NCBI GenBank assembly: GCA_000433315.1
Contig: FR893383.1
Location: 1 to 64,000, forward strand
Direction: 5' to 3'
From: Firmicutes bacterium CAG:345
GTDB lineage: Bacteria > Bacillota_I > Bacilli_A > RFN20 > CAG-288
DNA length: 64,000 nt
A model generated the notes under the pieces. It was not told where the DNA came from, ran no database searches, and worked only from the letters and a program-made list of their open reading frames with translations. Shown piece after piece: positions 45,862 through 55,492 of the stretch (within the stretch, counting starts at the first letter, position 1; each line of letters starts with the position of its first letter). Position numbers and translations under genes: made by a program.

Positions 45862-46015
45862 TTTTTTATTTCTTTCCTTAATTAATAGTATAAAGAAAAA
45901 AATTAAATATTCAATTATTTTTTTATTTATTGTTATTTTTTTAAAAAAAGAATACTAAAAATTAAATTTTTAATATCGTTCAAAAGAAAGATTTTCAAAG
46001 ATATAAGGTGATAAA

Positions 46016-46044
46016 TTGACTTATTTCTTTTATTATTTTATAAT
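46016..46044 (+). promoter_or_regulatory. Promoter of the phosphorelay operon
   Basis: TTGACT (46016-46021), a 17-nt spacer and TATAAT (46039-46044) make one of the best sigma-A promoters in the window. The leader to the histidine kinase start is about 65 nt. The rest of 45862-46015 is AT-rich with no other signal. Confidence 0.75.
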
Positions 46045-46116
46045 TGAAAAAACGATAAAAAAGCAAATTTCAATCATACTCAACAGCTTTATTAATTGTT
46101 TTATAAGGAAATAAAA

Positions 46117-48294
46117 TTGAAAAAAATTAAAAAAATAAATAGAAAATGGGCAATTTTAGCTGTTTTCAATGTTGGGTTTATTACGGCTTCTATTTCAACA
46201 TCAATTATTTATTCAAAAAATGTTCAGGATAATCAACAAAACAATAATTTAACCAACTTTATTACCAATATTGAATCTCTAAAACAAGTTTCTCAAAACT
46301 ATATAAATAATGAAATAAATTCAGTAAACAATTGGTCAAATTATATTTCTATCGAAAATAAAAATTTAGATAATGCCTTAGATTATTTAAGGAAAATTAA
46401 TACAAATAAAAAACGTTATGCCCATATTATCGATATGGACAATTTTGAAGCTTATTCTTCTTTCTATCCAAAAGGGGAAGAAAAAATAACAATTTATGAA
46501 AAATATTTCTATGACAATATAACAGAATATGAACATAGTTTTAAAAACAACATGTTAAAAATTTTCAACGAACAGTCATCGCTTACTGTTTTAGGAAAAT
46601 ATGCTATTCCAGAAACAAGTGGTGGACAAGCATTAAGCGTTGGGAAAAGAGTTACTATAAAAACAGATAATGGCAATAAAGATTATCTTTTATTAAGAGT
46701 TATCCCTATTGATGAAATTCAAAAAAACTGGATTTTTCCTACCGCATATAAATCAGCCGAAGTTGGAATTATAACAAGAAAAGGAGATTATGTTATCCAA
46801 TCTTCTTCAATGAAATCAATGTCCTTTTTAGAGTTCATCAGAGGATATAATTTTCAAGATGATTATAATAAAGTTTATGAACTAGGAAATTTAATAGAAA
46901 GTACCGATAGTGGAACTTTATATTACAACAATTCAAAAAGTGAAAAATGTGTATGGTACTATTCTTCTTTCGATGAAAATTCAGAACTAGATATTCTTGG
47001 ATGCATCAGATATGATGAGCTTCAAACTACCAATAAAGATTGGCTTATCGTATTAATTATCTGCGGAACAATTTTACTTTTAGGCATCGTAGATGGAATC
47101 TATCTTAAAAATATAAATAAAAAGCTCAAGGAATCAGCCGAAGAAGCTAAGCAAGCTAATAAAGCAAAATCATATTTTCTTTCAGCTATGTCACACGATA
47201 TTCGAACCCCTTTAAATGCGATTTTAGGAATGACATATATCGCTAAAAATAATTTGGATAATCCCGATTATGCTAAAGAGTGTTTAAATAAATCATCTGC
47301 AGCTAGCCAACAATTATTAACTCTGATAAACGATATTCTCGATATTTCTAAAATAGAAAGTGGAAAACTATTTCTAACATATCAAACAACATCTATCTCT
47401 TCTGTTTTCGATACTTTAACTGAAATAATTAAACCTCTTGCATTAAATAAAAAAATTACATTTACCCATAATCTTCATAATATCGACTACAATTATGTTT
47501 CTACTGATAAGTCTCGATTAGAACAAATTTGTTTAAACTTGCTTTCCAATGCAGTTAAATATACCAATGAACATGGAAAAATAAATTTAGATATTTCTGA
47601 AAAAAAGCTAAATGACGAGGAAGTTCTACTGATAATCATCGTCGAAGATAATGGAATTGGTATGAGTGAAGAATTTCAAAAAACGATGTACCAATCATTT
47701 ACTAAAGAAATTAATACACAAGTAAATAAAACTCAAGGAACCGGATTAGGTCTTTATATTATCAAATTAATTGTCGACGCCATGGGAGGAAAAATATCCT
47801 GTAATAGCAAGGTCAATATTGGAACAAAGTTCAAAATAGAACTCAATTTAAAAATAGTTGAAACTCCAGAAAATATAGATACTGATAAAGAAATAGATTA
47901 TAAAAAATTAAAAGGACTTCATATTTTAGTTGCAGAAGATAACAAATTAAATAGAGAAATTATACAAACAATTTTACAAGATAATGAAATTGAATGTGAA
48001 TTAACAGAAAATGGATTAGAATGCATCAATAAATTACTTGAAGGCCCTTCAAATACTTACAATGCTATAATTATGGATGTTCATATGCCTATAATGGATG
48101 GTATATCAGCGACAAAAATAATAAGAAAAGGACATAAAGAATTTGATGAAATTCCAATTATTGCTATGACAGCCGATGCCTTTAAAGAAGATATAAATAA
48201 CTGTTTAGAAGCAGGTATGGATGCTCACTTAGCAAAACCGATAAACGTTAAAGTTTTACTTGATTTACTATATAATTTAACTGAAAATAAATAA
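46117..48294 (+). CDS. Hybrid histidine kinase (sensor, HisKA, HATPase, REC)
   Basis: Membrane sensor kinase with its own receiver domain, about 725 residues. I place the start at TTG 46117, 7 nt after AAGGA; an in-frame TTG at 46096 has no ribosome site. One membrane helix lies near the N-terminus (about 12-32), an extracytoplasmic sensor of about 270 residues follows, then a second helix (WLIVLIICGTILLLGIVDGIYL). The kinase core has the phosphoacceptor His in MSHDIRTPLNA (about H360), N-box NLLSNAVKYT, DNGIGMS and GTGLGLY. The REC domain has its Asp in IIMDVHMPIMDG (about D654). It signals to the Hpt protein and regulator downstream. Confidence 0.94.
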   Translation: MKKIKKINRKWAILAVFNVGFITASISTSIIYSKNVQDNQQNNNLTNFITNIESLKQVSQNYINNEINSVNNWSNYISIENKNLDNALDYLRKINTNKKRYAHIIDMDNFEAYSSFYPKGEEKITIYEKYFYDNITEYEHSFKNNMLKIFNEQSSLTVLGKYAIPETSGGQALSVGKRVTIKTDNGNKDYLLLRVIPIDEIQKNWIFPTAYKSAEVGIITRKGDYVIQSSSMKSMSFLEFIRGYNFQDDYNKVYELGNLIESTDSGTLYYNNSKSEKCVWYYSSFDENSELDILGCIRYDELQTTNKDWLIVLIICGTILLLGIVDGIYLKNINKKLKESAEEAKQANKAKSYFLSAMSHDIRTPLNAILGMTYIAKNNLDNPDYAKECLNKSSAASQQLLTLINDILDISKIESGKLFLTYQTTSISSVFDTLTEIIKPLALNKKITFTHNLHNIDYNYVSTDKSRLEQICLNLLSNAVKYTNEHGKINLDISEKKLNDEEVLLIIIVEDNGIGMSEEFQKTMYQSFTKEINTQVNKTQGTGLGLYIIKLIVDAMGGKISCNSKVNIGTKFKIELNLKIVETPENIDTDKEIDYKKLKGLHILVAEDNKLNREIIQTILQDNEIECELTENGLECINKLLEGPSNTYNAIIMDVHMPIMDGISATKIIRKGHKEFDEIPIIAMTADAFKEDINNCLEAGMDAHLAKPINVKVLLDLLYNLTENK

Positions 48295-48305
48295 AGAGGT
48301 TTTCT

Positions 48306-49583
48306 ATGAAAAAAATTAGCAAAAACATATTATCAGTTATTACTTTTTCTTCTGTATTGCTGATTTCATTAGTAGGATGTGAAAAAAATAATAACTATAA
48401 ATTTTCTCCTCAACTTAATACAGATGAAAAACTAACTCTGAATATCTTAGGATACTTTGGCAATTTTGAAGCATTAGATGCTGTAACAAACGATTTCAAT
48501 AAATATTATCCAAACATATCATTTAATTATCAGCAGGTGAGCGGAAACAATCTTGTCGCTTTTCTTGATTCGAACTTTCAAACAGATATTTTCATGACTT
48601 CTTCTGATACCATAAGCTCAACAAATTTAATTGATTATTGCTTGGATCTTTCAACAGTAAATTTAAATTTAAATGATGTTGATCAAACGATGTTAACAAC
48701 AAGCTATAAAGGAAATTTTTTGCATTCTTTGCCTATTGGTCAAAATATTTATGGAATTATTACAAATGTTACACTGTTAAAAAAAGAAGGATTAGATATT
48801 CCGAAAAATTATGACAAATTTATAAATACATTAAATACTTTGAAAACTAAAGGATATGTTCCACTTCAAAGTTCATCCACAAAAATATATCCAGAATTAA
48901 CAATAAATATGATGGTAAATACCATCCAAGAAGATAACGAACTATATAATGATTTAATAAACGGAAACTTAAAATCTTATAGCAAAATTGAAAACATATT
49001 CAACATTGTCAGCAACATACAAAATAATGAATATAGTTTAGATGAAGTAAATAATTTATATCCTTTCGATAACTACAATGACGCTATATTACGTTTTTTT
49101 GAAGGAAATGTTCCATTTTGGGTTTGCAATAGTGAAAAAGTTAGTGGAATGAAAAAACGCGAAACCAAATCCGAAACATTTAAAGCCAATCCTTTTGAAT
49201 ACACCTATATTTATGCCCCACTAGGAGATAAAGGCTCTTATGTTTATCATGAACCCTGGTATGGTTTAGGTATTTCCAAAAGAAGTCCTTCAATTGAATA
49301 CGCCAAAGAATTCATGCGTTTTTATGCCACAAAAGATGAATTGAATAAAATGGCTTCAACAAAAGGTGTTCCATCAATTGCCAAAGAAAAATATAACTCA
49401 GATATTTATAAATATATCGATAATCCAGAAGCTATAGAAACAAATTGCATATACGATGGAAAAGTTACACAAAAAGATTTTGATGCCTGGTATACATGCA
49501 TAAATAGTTTTGCAACTAAAAAACTATCAAAAGAAGAAGCGATAAAGTCTTTCATTACCACTTTTTCAAATAGTCACAAATAA
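48306..49583 (+). CDS. Solute-binding lipoprotein, probable ligand sensor for the kinase
   Basis: Family 1 extracellular solute-binding fold, 425 residues, anchored by the LVGC lipobox (Cys25). LTLNILGYFGNFEALDAVTNDFNKYYPNISFNYQ and the late WYGLGISKRSPSIEYAKEFMRFYAT are typical of ABC sugar-binding proteins, but no permease or ATPase gene is nearby. It lacks the poly-Ser linker of the other lipoproteins. It lies 11 nt after the kinase and 50 nt before the regulator, so it most likely presents a ligand to the kinase's extracytoplasmic domain. Ligand unknown. Confidence 0.9.
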   Translation: MKKISKNILSVITFSSVLLISLVGCEKNNNYKFSPQLNTDEKLTLNILGYFGNFEALDAVTNDFNKYYPNISFNYQQVSGNNLVAFLDSNFQTDIFMTSSDTISSTNLIDYCLDLSTVNLNLNDVDQTMLTTSYKGNFLHSLPIGQNIYGIITNVTLLKKEGLDIPKNYDKFINTLNTLKTKGYVPLQSSSTKIYPELTINMMVNTIQEDNELYNDLINGNLKSYSKIENIFNIVSNIQNNEYSLDEVNNLYPFDNYNDAILRFFEGNVPFWVCNSEKVSGMKKRETKSETFKANPFEYTYIYAPLGDKGSYVYHEPWYGLGISKRSPSIEYAKEFMRFYATKDELNKMASTKGVPSIAKEKYNSDIYKYIDNPEAIETNCIYDGKVTQKDFDAWYTCINSFATKKLSKEEAIKSFITTFSNSHK

Positions 49584-49633
49584 TTAATAATCAAATAACT
49601 TTAAAATTGATTATTTATGAAGGGAATTATAAT

Positions 49634-51967
49634 ATGCCAAAAAATCGTATATTAGTTGCTGATGATAATAAATTAAATCAAGACTTGCTGAGTGCCATTC
49701 TCGGAAATGACTATGACTATTTATATGCAAACAATGGAATAGAAGTAATTTCAGCTCTTGAAAAAAACGAAGCTATCGATATTATTTTACTTGATATTAA
49801 CATGCCACAAATGGATGGATTTGAAGTTCTTCAAGCATTAAATGAAAAACAATATATCAAAGAAATCCCCGTTGTTGTCATATCGACTGAAAATGATGTT
49901 GCTTTCGTAAGAAGAGCATATGAATTAGGTGCAACCGATTATATCAGTCGTCCATTCAATGCTATAGTTATCCAACATCGAGTAAAAAACACATTGATGA
50001 TTTATTCCAACCAAAAAAAATTGGTTAAATTAGTAGAAAATCAAATCTACGAACGTGAAAAAACAAATAACGCCATGATCAATATTTTTAGCAATATCAT
50101 TGAACTTAGAAATCATGAATCTGGTAGCCATACATTGCATGTTCAAACAATCACAAATTTATTGCTTCACGAACTTGTTAAAATAACTGATAAATATCCG
50201 CTTTCTGAAGCTGATATTTCTTTAATTTCTTCTTTATCCGCTCTTCACGATATTGGAAAAATTAAAATTCCAGAATCAATTTTAAATAAACCTTGCCAAT
50301 TGACTGATGAAGAATGGAAAATTATGAAAATGCATACAATTGAAGGCTACGAAATTCTTCAACATGCAAATATTGATCAAAACAATAATTTCATGAAGAC
50401 AGCAAAAGCAATATGCCGTTGGCATCATGAAAAATACGATGGAAATGGTTATCCAGATGGATTAAAAGAAGAAAACATTCCAATTTGTGCTCAAGTTGTA
50501 TCAATGGCTGATGTTTACGACGCTTTTACAAGTGAACGCTGCTACAAAAGATCATATACTCACGATGAAGCTATAAAAATGATTATTAATGGAGAATGTG
50601 GAGCATTTAATCCTTTACTTATTCAATGTCTAAAAAATATTTCAAATAGGCTCAAAGAATCTTTGAATATCGGATTAGAAAAATACGATTATCACGACGA
50701 ATCACTACAAATTGTCGATGAAGTTTTAACTACAAATAATCTCCAATTCTCTTATAATACACACTATCTTTTATTCTTTGAACAAGAAAAAAGAAAATTT
50801 TTTGAAGAAAATTCTACAAGTGGCATATCTTTTGAATTCGATATGCTCTTGCATAAAGTACAAGTTATAAACAATTACGCTCCATCTGATTATAGAAAAC
50901 AAATAATTTATACATTAAAAAACGAATTGAAATTACTATCCAATGAAGATTGGGAAAAATTAGTAAAAAGAGTTCGAAGTACAACCAGAGAAAAAAATAC
51001 ATTTACAGAAGAAGTTTTGCTTAAAATAAACGATAGTTATCGCTGGCATAAATTAATTGTTGAAACATTATGGCCAGAAAATGGATCATATGCTCAAGTC
51101 ATAGGAAAATTTATAGATATACACAATGATGTGTTAAATGTCGGTCTAGAAAAAATAAATAATTCCAACGATGTTCGATCATTGATTTTAAATTTAAAAA
51201 CAACATTTCCATTTGTTCGTATAGTTGATGCTAAAAAATGTTATGTTTTATCGATATCAAAAAATGGAAGAATAATCGATACAAAAAAACATTGTTATGA
51301 AATATGGGGAAAAAATAGCCCTTGTGAATATTGTTCTTCAAAAAATGCTCTAAAGAAAAAACAATGGGTTAGTAAGCTTGAAGTAAAAGAAGGGAAAATA
51401 TTTGCAGTTTTATCACGTTATTTATCCTTGAACAATAAAGACTATGTTTTAGAAATTGCCTTCCCAGTAGATGAAGAAGAAACTAAACCAGAAAATAGAA
51501 CACGCCTAATGTCTAGTTTATTATTCATAAATTTTTATAGGGATTCTTTAACAAAAGCCTATACCAGAACATACTTAGAAGATTTTAAAGATAATTTAGA
51601 AAAAGCTGATGCCATCGCACTATTAGATGTTGATGATTTCAAAAACATAAACGACACCTATGGACATCAAGTTGGCGATATTGCATTAAAAGAAATATCT
51701 TCAGTCATAATGAATACCATAGGCAGCAATAATGTTTTAATACGATACGGAGGGGATGAATTTTTAGCAATTTTCCAAGAAATTGAAGAAGAAGACTTCT
51801 ATAATAAATTCATAAAAATTAAAAATGCCGTTAATGCGATCTCACTAAAAGATTATCCCGATATTAAATTAAATATCAGCATTGGAGGAGCATATAAATC
51901 ATGTTCTTTAGATAATGCAATTACCAAAGCTGACCGAGAAATGTATAAAGAAAAAACTAAAATATAA
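49634..51967 (+). CDS. Response regulator with HD-GYP and GGDEF domains
   Basis: About 777 residues from ATG 49634, preceded by AAGGGAATT. REC domain (1-120; D54 in LLDINMPQMDG), HD-GYP phosphodiesterase (about 145-335; H205-D206 in LHDIGKIKIP, HHEKYDGNGYPDGL), a PAS-like region (about 350-590) with CYEIWGKNSPCEYC, and a C-terminal GGDEF cyclase with intact G706-G-D-E-F710. It can in principle both make and degrade c-di-GMP, with REC phosphorylation choosing. Both active-site motifs are complete, which is less common than one being dead. It is the output of the four-gene phosphorelay. Confidence 0.94.
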   Translation: MPKNRILVADDNKLNQDLLSAILGNDYDYLYANNGIEVISALEKNEAIDIILLDINMPQMDGFEVLQALNEKQYIKEIPVVVISTENDVAFVRRAYELGATDYISRPFNAIVIQHRVKNTLMIYSNQKKLVKLVENQIYEREKTNNAMINIFSNIIELRNHESGSHTLHVQTITNLLLHELVKITDKYPLSEADISLISSLSALHDIGKIKIPESILNKPCQLTDEEWKIMKMHTIEGYEILQHANIDQNNNFMKTAKAICRWHHEKYDGNGYPDGLKEENIPICAQVVSMADVYDAFTSERCYKRSYTHDEAIKMIINGECGAFNPLLIQCLKNISNRLKESLNIGLEKYDYHDESLQIVDEVLTTNNLQFSYNTHYLLFFEQEKRKFFEENSTSGISFEFDMLLHKVQVINNYAPSDYRKQIIYTLKNELKLLSNEDWEKLVKRVRSTTREKNTFTEEVLLKINDSYRWHKLIVETLWPENGSYAQVIGKFIDIHNDVLNVGLEKINNSNDVRSLILNLKTTFPFVRIVDAKKCYVLSISKNGRIIDTKKHCYEIWGKNSPCEYCSSKNALKKKQWVSKLEVKEGKIFAVLSRYLSLNNKDYVLEIAFPVDEEETKPENRTRLMSSLLFINFYRDSLTKAYTRTYLEDFKDNLEKADAIALLDVDDFKNINDTYGHQVGDIALKEISSVIMNTIGSNNVLIRYGGDEFLAIFQEIEEEDFYNKFIKIKNAVNAISLKDYPDIKLNISIGGAYKSCSLDNAITKADREMYKEKTKI

Positions 51968-51983
51968 GAATAGGAGAAATAAA

Positions 51984-52328
51984 ATGAATAGCGAAGAATT
52001 TTATAAAGCCATTAATGGCGATTATTTAAATACTTTAAATAGATTAGGAAATGAACAAATTGTTTCTCATTTCATAAAAGAATTCAAAAACGATCAAACA
52101 TTTAATAATCTTCGTACATCTTATGAAAATCACAACATCGAAAATGCTTTTCTAGCCGTTCATACTTTAAAAGGCATCTGCGCCAATCTTGGTTTCAAAG
52201 AATTAGAAAAAAAGGCTTCAACTCTTACAGAAATATTAAGAAAAAGAACATTTGAAAACTCCGAAGAAGCCTATAAAGAAGTTGTAATTACCTATAATAA
52301 AATCTTTGAATTTTTAAAACAATATTAA
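51984..52328 (+). CDS. Histidine phosphotransfer (Hpt) protein
   Basis: A 114-residue single-domain Hpt protein from ATG 51984, preceded by TAGGAGA; an in-frame ATG at 51915 would overlap the regulator gene. The phospho-accepting His is H60 in AVHTLKGICANLGF, the exact Hpt signature. It should move phosphate from the hybrid kinase's receiver domain to the regulator's REC domain. It follows the regulator by 16 nt and closes the operon; a terminator lies just downstream. Confidence 0.93.
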   Translation: MNSEEFYKAINGDYLNTLNRLGNEQIVSHFIKEFKNDQTFNNLRTSYENHNIENAFLAVHTLKGICANLGFKELEKKASTLTEILRKRTFENSEEAYKEVVITYNKIFEFLKQY

Positions 52329-52333
52329 AAAAT

Positions 52334-52385
52334 AAACCTTCTTTTAATGATCTTATTTCAAGAAAATTATAAGAAGGTTTTTTAT
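52334..52385. terminator. Bidirectional terminator with a long loop
   Basis: AAACCTTCTT (52334-52343) pairs with AAGAAGGTTT (52371-52380), followed by T-rich sequence. It lies between the Hpt gene and the convergent lipoprotein gene. Confidence 0.7.
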
Positions 52386-52410
52386 TCTATAAAAACAAAA
52401 TTTTAATTAA

Positions 52411-54750
52411 TTAAGCTAAAACATAAAGATGAATAAATTCATTGCTTTCATTGTCTTCATCAACATAAAGTTTTAAATTATCACTTTCTTTAATGAAAGT
52501 CTTATTATCAGTTGTAACATAACCTTCTGATAAAAGATGAGCTTTATATTTAGAAATATAGGATAAATCCATATCAGTATTCATAATAATGACAAAATAA
52601 GGATTTTCTTCATCATCCCAATAATCATAAAAGCCATCAAAAGTATTGCCAGAATCAATAAAATCTTGATCAAATAAATAAGGAACTTTATCAGCAATTT
52701 CTTTTCCATATTGAACTAATAAATTTTCATAAACTTCTGGTCTCATATCATCTTCCCAAGTCATCTTTTTATCAGTATCAATTTCAGAAATAGCTTTATC
52801 AAGATTAGCGCGCATAGTTTCATTTAAAGTTACAGCACTATAATCAAAAGTTATCTCTTCTGTTCCGCCAAAATAGGCAAAACTCATTGAAGAAATTTTT
52901 TCATTTTCAACGGTCATATTTAAAGTACGAGCATCAACTGTCAAAGGATTATAAATATTACCAAGATATTGTCCAATATTAACAATATCACCTGTTGTAG
53001 AAATAACATTATCCTTCAAATTTAATACTTCGCTGGAGACAGAAAAATTTGTTACATCTTTTAAAGATTTATTTACAGGTATTTTATTTAAAGTAATATT
53101 ATTTTCTTCATCGAAAGTAAAGCTATATAATTTACCATCTTTTAAATAATAACCCGATCCTAAAGATTCCATATTGTTGCTTGAACCATCTTCACTATTA
53201 ACAATATAAGTTCCTTTCAAAAGGAAATCTGCTCCTTTTGTAACTTTAGTAAAACGGCTTCCATCCCAAGCGGAATCTTTTTCAATACTGGTGAAAACAG
53301 AATTATCTTGGTTCAAATAAGAAAGATAACCTTTAATTTCTTCATCATGAACAGAAGGAGTTTTCTTTACTGCACCTTCAATAACATTGGGTGTATCTAA
53401 AACACGAGTATCAACATAACGATAAAAATAATTACCACTTAAAGTATCCTGCATCAATCCAGTAGAAAAAATCATTTGCGTAACTTTATCATTTTCAACT
53501 TTAACTTTAATCTCTTCTACAGGCCATTGCAAAAATCTTAAATGTTGAGTTATAGCATAAGCCAAAGAAGATGCATCTGTACCTAAATAAGTATAGTATT
53601 CATCATCTGCAGTCAATTTCATAAATTGATTTAAATTAAATTTATCTTGTCCAACAAAGCCAAAATCCTCATAGGTTGTGCTAGTTTTTGTGGTTTCAAC
53701 TTCATTTTTTCCATTGACACCTATGAGATTTAATGTATTGCCATCAGCTAATTTTTGATAGGTTAATGAAGTGGAAACATTATCTTCATTTATATCAGTT
53801 ATGCGAACATAATCATTATAAATATCTAAATTAGAAAAGCCTTGTCTTTCAATATAATTAGATTCTTCCAAATACATATTGTCGTAAACTGCCGAAACAA
53901 AAGAAACATTTCCAAAAAGATTATCAGCTTTATTTTCTAAAGTATCAGTAGTAGAGACATATTGTTTTAAATAATCCTCAACAACATCTAATTTTGAAGT
54001 CCCAATATTATCGATAAAAATTACAGCACCAGTACTAGGAGTATAATATTCATCCTTAACACTATCATAGCCTTGTAAAACAACAACCATATAATGTTCT
54101 ATCTTATAGAATCCCACTCTTTTAATTCCAGTGAAATCCAATTGACTAGAAAACATTCCAATTATATTTTCATCAGTTGTGTAAATGGTATCTCCAACTC
54201 TAACAAAATCAATATTTTCATTTTCATCAAAATTCAAAAACTTATTGGCACTATCAAGCGAAGTTAATTCTTGAGAAGAATAATCTTCACTATAAGCTTG
54301 TCCCCTAATTTCAACTTTGTTATTGCTGATTTCAAAATTATAAGCATATTTTTGATGAAAATTATAAGTGTTCAATAAAACAGCACCGCGATTCAAATAA
54401 GCGGTATAGTAATAGTCTTTTGTTACTACATCCGTATAATCTTTTCCATCTAGTTCGTAAGTCATAGAGAAATTACCTAATTTCATGGTTGATAAAGAAT
54501 TAAAAACAAAATTTTTTAATCCTTGTTCATCAAAACTTGATGAAGAACTAGAAGATGAACTGATAGAAGAAGTGGTTGAACTAGAAGAAGAGGAAGAAGA
54601 TAATGATGAAGAAGACGAAGAACTTGTATTTGAACTTATAGTATTATTGCTTGTTGAAGAAGATGATGAAGAACTACTTGTTACACTCCCCGCACAACTT
54701 GTAAGTAATAAACCTAAGGACAATATTGTTATTAAATAATTTCTTTTCAT
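52411..54750 (-). CDS. Large lipoprotein, unknown function
   Basis: A 779-residue surface lipoprotein: LTSC lipobox (Cys19), one of the longest Ser linkers in the window (to about residue 75), then about 700 residues of mixed beta/alpha sequence rich in Asp, Asn and Tyr. A pattern occurs twice, NDKVTQMIFSTG and NEKISSMSFAYFGG, each followed by a short beta stretch, hinting at a duplicated domain. I see no catalytic motif. AAGGAGAAAAA precedes the ATG. It is monocistronic, convergent with the phosphorelay operon. An adhesion or binding role is possible, but unsupported. Confidence 0.8.
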   Translation of the reverse strand: MKRNYLITILSLGLLLTSCAGSVTSSSSSSSSTSNNTISSNTSSSSSSSLSSSSSSSSTTSSISSSSSSSSSFDEQGLKNFVFNSLSTMKLGNFSMTYELDGKDYTDVVTKDYYYTAYLNRGAVLLNTYNFHQKYAYNFEISNNKVEIRGQAYSEDYSSQELTSLDSANKFLNFDENENIDFVRVGDTIYTTDENIIGMFSSQLDFTGIKRVGFYKIEHYMVVVLQGYDSVKDEYYTPSTGAVIFIDNIGTSKLDVVEDYLKQYVSTTDTLENKADNLFGNVSFVSAVYDNMYLEESNYIERQGFSNLDIYNDYVRITDINEDNVSTSLTYQKLADGNTLNLIGVNGKNEVETTKTSTTYEDFGFVGQDKFNLNQFMKLTADDEYYTYLGTDASSLAYAITQHLRFLQWPVEEIKVKVENDKVTQMIFSTGLMQDTLSGNYFYRYVDTRVLDTPNVIEGAVKKTPSVHDEEIKGYLSYLNQDNSVFTSIEKDSAWDGSRFTKVTKGADFLLKGTYIVNSEDGSSNNMESLGSGYYLKDGKLYSFTFDEENNITLNKIPVNKSLKDVTNFSVSSEVLNLKDNVISTTGDIVNIGQYLGNIYNPLTVDARTLNMTVENEKISSMSFAYFGGTEEITFDYSAVTLNETMRANLDKAISEIDTDKKMTWEDDMRPEVYENLLVQYGKEIADKVPYLFDQDFIDSGNTFDGFYDYWDDEENPYFVIIMNTDMDLSYISKYKAHLLSEGYVTTDNKTFIKESDNLKLYVDEDNESNEFIHLYVLA

Positions 54751-54786
54751 TTTTTCTCCTTAAAACATATGTCATTTATATTAACA

Positions 54787-54836
54787 AAAAAAGACATTTC
54801 ATACAACGATTATACTTCCGTCAAAATGTCTTTTAT
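54787..54836. terminator. Hairpin terminator after the SDR gene
   Basis: AAAAGACATTT pairs with AAATGTCTTTT across a long loop of about 28 nt. On the minus strand it is followed by T-rich DNA just after the SDR stop. Confidence 0.6.
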
Positions 54837-54838
54837 AA

Positions 54839-55492
54839 TTACCAGATAAAATTACTTTTAGCAGCTTCACCATTATCGATTAAAATATCTTGTGCAGTCA
54901 TCGATTTATTGATAACTGTCAAAAAAAACGCCCATTTAGCCATTTCTTCTACATCGCTCCATCGATGTAATAAAGTCTCATTCAAAACAGCTTCATATAA
55001 ATTTTCATTCTTTAAAATATGATCATTTAAATCCGTTATTACTCCCCCAGGTGAAATAGAATTAGATGTAGCATGATATTTAGCAATTCTTAAAGCAACA
55101 TTCTTCATGTAAGCGATTACTCCCCCTTTAGAAGCTGCATATTCTGGAAATTCTGCTCCAGTATTACCCGAAGCGCTGGATACAAAAAGAACAGATTTGA
55201 TATTATCTTGAAAAGCATATTTTTCAGTAACTTTAATAGTACCTTTCAAATTGATATCAATATCATTTTCATTTTGAGTTCCCGCATTATTAATAAGAAT
55301 TTCACAATTTGGAATATCTGGAAGTTCATCATAAAAAATATCTTTTTTATAATGATGATAATTAACATTTTCAATAGTAGAATCCAAGCGATCTATACCA
55401 ACAACAGAAAAATCATTTTTCAAAAATTCTTCAGCGATAGCTCTACCTATTCCATTACTAGATCCGGTAACAATAACCAATTTTTTCATCAT
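54839..55492 (-). CDS. SDR family oxidoreductase
   Basis: Short-chain dehydrogenase/reductase of 217 residues. N-terminal TGSSNGIGRAIAEEF binds the dinucleotide; INNAG and the catalytic YAASKGG (Tyr-x-x-x-Lys) are intact; SPGGVITD follows. It is slightly short for the family (240-260). It overlaps the stop of the transporter gene upstream (TAATG) and has no ribosome site of its own, so it depends on coupling. That puts it under the same riboswitch. A role in queuosine or other deazapurine metabolism would be novel, and an unrelated reductase is equally possible. Confidence 0.9.
   Translation of the reverse strand: MMKKLVIVTGSSNGIGRAIAEEFLKNDFSVVGIDRLDSTIENVNYHHYKKDIFYDELPDIPNCEILINNAGTQNENDIDINLKGTIKVTEKYAFQDNIKSVLFVSSASGNTGAEFPEYAASKGGVIAYMKNVALRIAKYHATSNSISPGGVITDLNDHILKNENLYEAVLNETLLHRWSDVEEMAKWAFFLTVINKSMTAQDILIDNGEAAKSNFIW

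Noticed and set aside
13874..54750. Repetitive AGAAGAAGATGATG-like tracts as possible repeats or CRISPR
   Set aside because: They are the antisense of Ser-codon runs in lipoprotein linkers, with no regular spacer-repeat pattern; no CRISPR array was found anywhere.
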